Below the pieces are notes generated by a model. The model saw only the letters and a list, made by a program, of their open reading frames with translations, was not told the DNA's origin and made no database searches. The translations under genes and the position numbers were made by a program. Shown here piece after piece: positions 5,172-6,381 of a DNA stretch of 6,381 nucleotides. Source of the stretch: Oscillospiraceae bacterium (lineage in GTDB: Bacteria; Bacillota; Clostridia; Oscillospirales; Oscillospiraceae); contig CACXBO010000169.1 of the NCBI GenBank assembly GCA_902765975.1, forward strand, positions 1-6,381, written 5' to 3'. How positions within the stretch are numbered: position 1 is the first letter of the stretch; the number at the start of each line of letters is the position of its first letter.

Positions 5172-6134
5172 ATGAAGCATAAGAGAATCCGATCGCTTTT
5201 TGCAGCAATGCTCGCCTGCGCGGCGTTTACTACGGCATCCGCGGCTGCTACGGGCTATCTTTCGATCTCGGCCGTAAACCTGAATTCGGCGCCGGTGGCT
5301 GAAAATCTCTCATTTGAGACCTATCGCTCCGTCACGTTTGCGGGAGAACTGAAAAGCGTCGATCCCGAGGGCGACGAGGTCAGCTATTCGATAACTCAGG
5401 AGCCGAAAAAGGGTGAGATGACCCTTGACGGCGCATCCTTTACCTACACTCCGTCCGACGGAAAAAGGGGTAAAGACGTCTTCAAATATGTCGCAGTCGA
5501 TTCCTGCGGAAACATCTCCAACGAGGCTACGGTCACAGTGAGCATAAAGAAACAGCAGACGAAGGTCTCTTATTCCGATCTTGAGGGCTCCGGAACGGAA
5601 TACGCGGCAGTATATCTCGCTGAAAAGGACGTATTCACAGGGGAAAGGGTCGGAAACGAATACCTGTTTTTCCCGGACGCTCCCGTATCACGTGGCGAAT
5701 TTCTCGCCATGTGCCTCTCCGCGTTGGGCTCCGACGGACTCAGCGGAGTAAGCGAGACCGGCTTTTTTGACGACGGAGACATCCCGCTTTGGCAGAAGCC
5801 CTACGTCGCCGCCGCAGTACTGGGCAATATAGTGACCGGCTCTAAGGACAGGGACGGACGCATCGTGTTCTCGCCTAACAGAGCGGTAACTCGCGCTGAG
5901 GCTGCGGTCATTCTTAACAACGCTCTCGGTGTGACGAACGTCAGTCTCCCAATAGACGAAGCGGTTCCGACCTGGGCTTCGCAGGCTGCCGCAAATCTCA
6001 AAAGCGTAGACGTCTTCTCTGTAGGCGACGGAAGGTCGGATCTTACCCGCGCCGACGCCGCAAAAATGCTCGCGGAGGCGGCAAAGCTCGCTGAAAGCAC
6101 CGGGCGTTCCGGACTGTTGAGCTGGGCAAAATAG
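5172..6134 (+). CDS. Secreted SLH-domain surface protein with cadherin-like/Ig-like domain
   Basis: The 320-aa protein begins with a classical signal peptide (MKHKRIR, hydrophobic 8-22, likely cleavage near ASA at 22-24). Residues about 39-124 form a cadherin-like/Ig-like repeat of the tandem-95 type: NSAPVAENLSF, then the calcium-site-like VDPEGDEVSYSI, FTYTPSDG and DVFKYVAVDSCGNIS. Three S-layer homology repeats follow, at about 134-190, 198-255 and 264-310; the first and second open with YSDL and FFDD, and the three contain SRGEF, TRAEA and TRADA respectively. SLH domains usually bind pyruvylated secondary wall polymers, so the protein is expected on the cell surface, possibly as a small adhesive or structural component. 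It is transcribed divergently from the sporulation cluster and appears monocistronic, ending at a hairpin 7 bp downstream. The Ig-like partner or ligand is unknown. The domain call is firm; the exact role is not. Confidence 0.88.
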   Translation: MKHKRIRSLFAAMLACAAFTTASAAATGYLSISAVNLNSAPVAENLSFETYRSVTFAGELKSVDPEGDEVSYSITQEPKKGEMTLDGASFTYTPSDGKRGKDVFKYVAVDSCGNISNEATVTVSIKKQQTKVSYSDLEGSGTEYAAVYLAEKDVFTGERVGNEYLFFPDAPVSRGEFLAMCLSALGSDGLSGVSETGFFDDGDIPLWQKPYVAAAVLGNIVTGSKDRDGRIVFSPNRAVTRAEAAVILNNALGVTNVSLPIDEAVPTWASQAAANLKSVDVFSVGDGRSDLTRADAAKMLAEAAKLAESTGRSGLLSWAK

Positions 6135-6140
6135 CAAAAA

Positions 6141-6169
6141 AGCGCTCAAGGGCAAAACCCTTGAGCGCT
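6141..6169. terminator. Bidirectional terminator between the SLH gene and rpmE
   Basis: A perfect 12-bp inverted repeat (AGCGCTCAAGGG at 6141-6152, CCCTTGAGCGCT at 6158-6169) has a 5-nt loop and sits between two convergent genes. On the minus strand it is followed by TTTTTT (6140-6135), a textbook terminator for rpmE. On the plus strand it is preceded by A6 but followed by CTATTATTACC, a weaker U-tract, so it should stop SLH transcripts less efficiently. Confidence 0.9.
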
Positions 6170-6187
6170 CTATTATTACCAGATGAA

Positions 6188-6381
6188 TCAGGCAAGACCG
6201 AATTTCTTGTTGAACTTGTCAACACGTCCGCTGGTATCTACCAGCTTCTGCTTGCCGGTATAAAAGGGGTGGCACTTGGAGCAGATTTCGACCTTGATAT
6301 CCTTCTTCGTGCTGCCCGTCTCTATTACCTCGCCGCAGGCGCATCTGATGGTCGTCTGCGTGTAATTGGGATGGATCCCTT
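6188..6381 (-). CDS. rpmE: 50S ribosomal protein L31, zinc-binding form (partial, start missing)
   Basis: This is a large-subunit protein on the central protuberance that bridges the two subunits. The minus-strand reading gives GIHPNYTQTTIRCACGEVIE, then a run ending in EICSKCHPFYTGKQ, and terminates at TGA (6190-6188) after KFNKKFGLA. Only about three N-terminal residues are cut off by the window edge. With the usual MKE start it would be 66 aa, with Cys16, Cys18, Cys36 and Cys39 forming the zinc ribbon. This is the C+ (RpmE) form, not the zinc-free YtiA/RpmE2 form induced under zinc limitation. It ends 19 bp before the bidirectional hairpin, so it is the last gene of its transcript. Confidence 0.97.
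   Translation of the reverse strand, partial: GIHPNYTQTTIRCACGEVIETGSTKKDIKVEICSKCHPFYTGKQKLVDTSGRVDKFNKKFGLA

Noticed and set aside
5211..5222. Possible lipoprotein lipobox (MLAC) in the SLH protein signal peptide
   Set aside because: The -3 residue is Met and the hydrophobic stretch continues past the Cys to a good signal-peptidase-I site near ASA; SLH anchoring also makes lipidation unnecessary.

Overview
The window looks like chromosomal DNA from an anaerobic, spore-forming member of the Clostridia, probably an Oscillospiraceae/Ruminococcaceae-type organism. This is inferred from a SpoIVFA/SpoIVFB sporulation pair beside a paired radical SAM system typical of Clostridia, strong GGAGG Shine-Dalgarno sites, a four-cysteine ribosomal protein L31, and a moderately GC-rich composition. 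No phage, insertion sequence, CRISPR, tRNA or rRNA was seen. Genes are tightly packed, and no stretch over 300 bases lacks a gene.

Layout: (1) Positions 1-225 hold the start of rplS (ribosomal protein L19, minus strand, running off the left edge). It has its own sigma-A-type promoter (317-345) and a structured leader of about 85 nt that resembles an autoregulatory ribosomal-protein leader. (2) A hairpin at 384-410 probably ends the transcript arriving from the right. (3) Positions 443-5057 hold a five-gene minus-strand cluster with gaps of 27 bp or less, or overlaps. In transcription order it is a degenerate LytM protein (SpoIVFA-like), an M50 intramembrane zinc protease (SpoIVFB-like), a large B12-binding-like radical SAM protein (TIGR03960 type), its small DUF2344 partner (TIGR03936 type), and ATP-type 6-phosphofructokinase (pfkA). 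(4) A divergent intergenic region (5058-5171) carries three copies of a TTATTCT(C/T)(A/T)G motif. (5) Positions 5172-6134 (plus strand) encode a secreted, wall-anchored protein with one cadherin-like/Ig-like domain and three SLH repeats. (6) A perfect 12-bp hairpin (6141-6169) terminates both this gene and rpmE (ribosomal protein L31), which enters from the right edge.

How the genes fit together: SpoIVFA/SpoIVFB normally control cleavage of pro-sigma-K in the mother cell late in sporulation. The radical SAM pair is a widely conserved two-protein unit of unknown function. In many Firmicutes this neighbourhood continues into RNase G, rplU, prp and rpmA, but here the next gene is pfkA, whose SD sits at the stop codon of the DUF2344 gene. 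The most notable points are the rplS leader architecture, the apparent loss of the classical effector site in PfkA, the uncharacterised radical SAM pair, and the repeated motif in the divergent promoter region. No clearly novel multi-gene system was identified.
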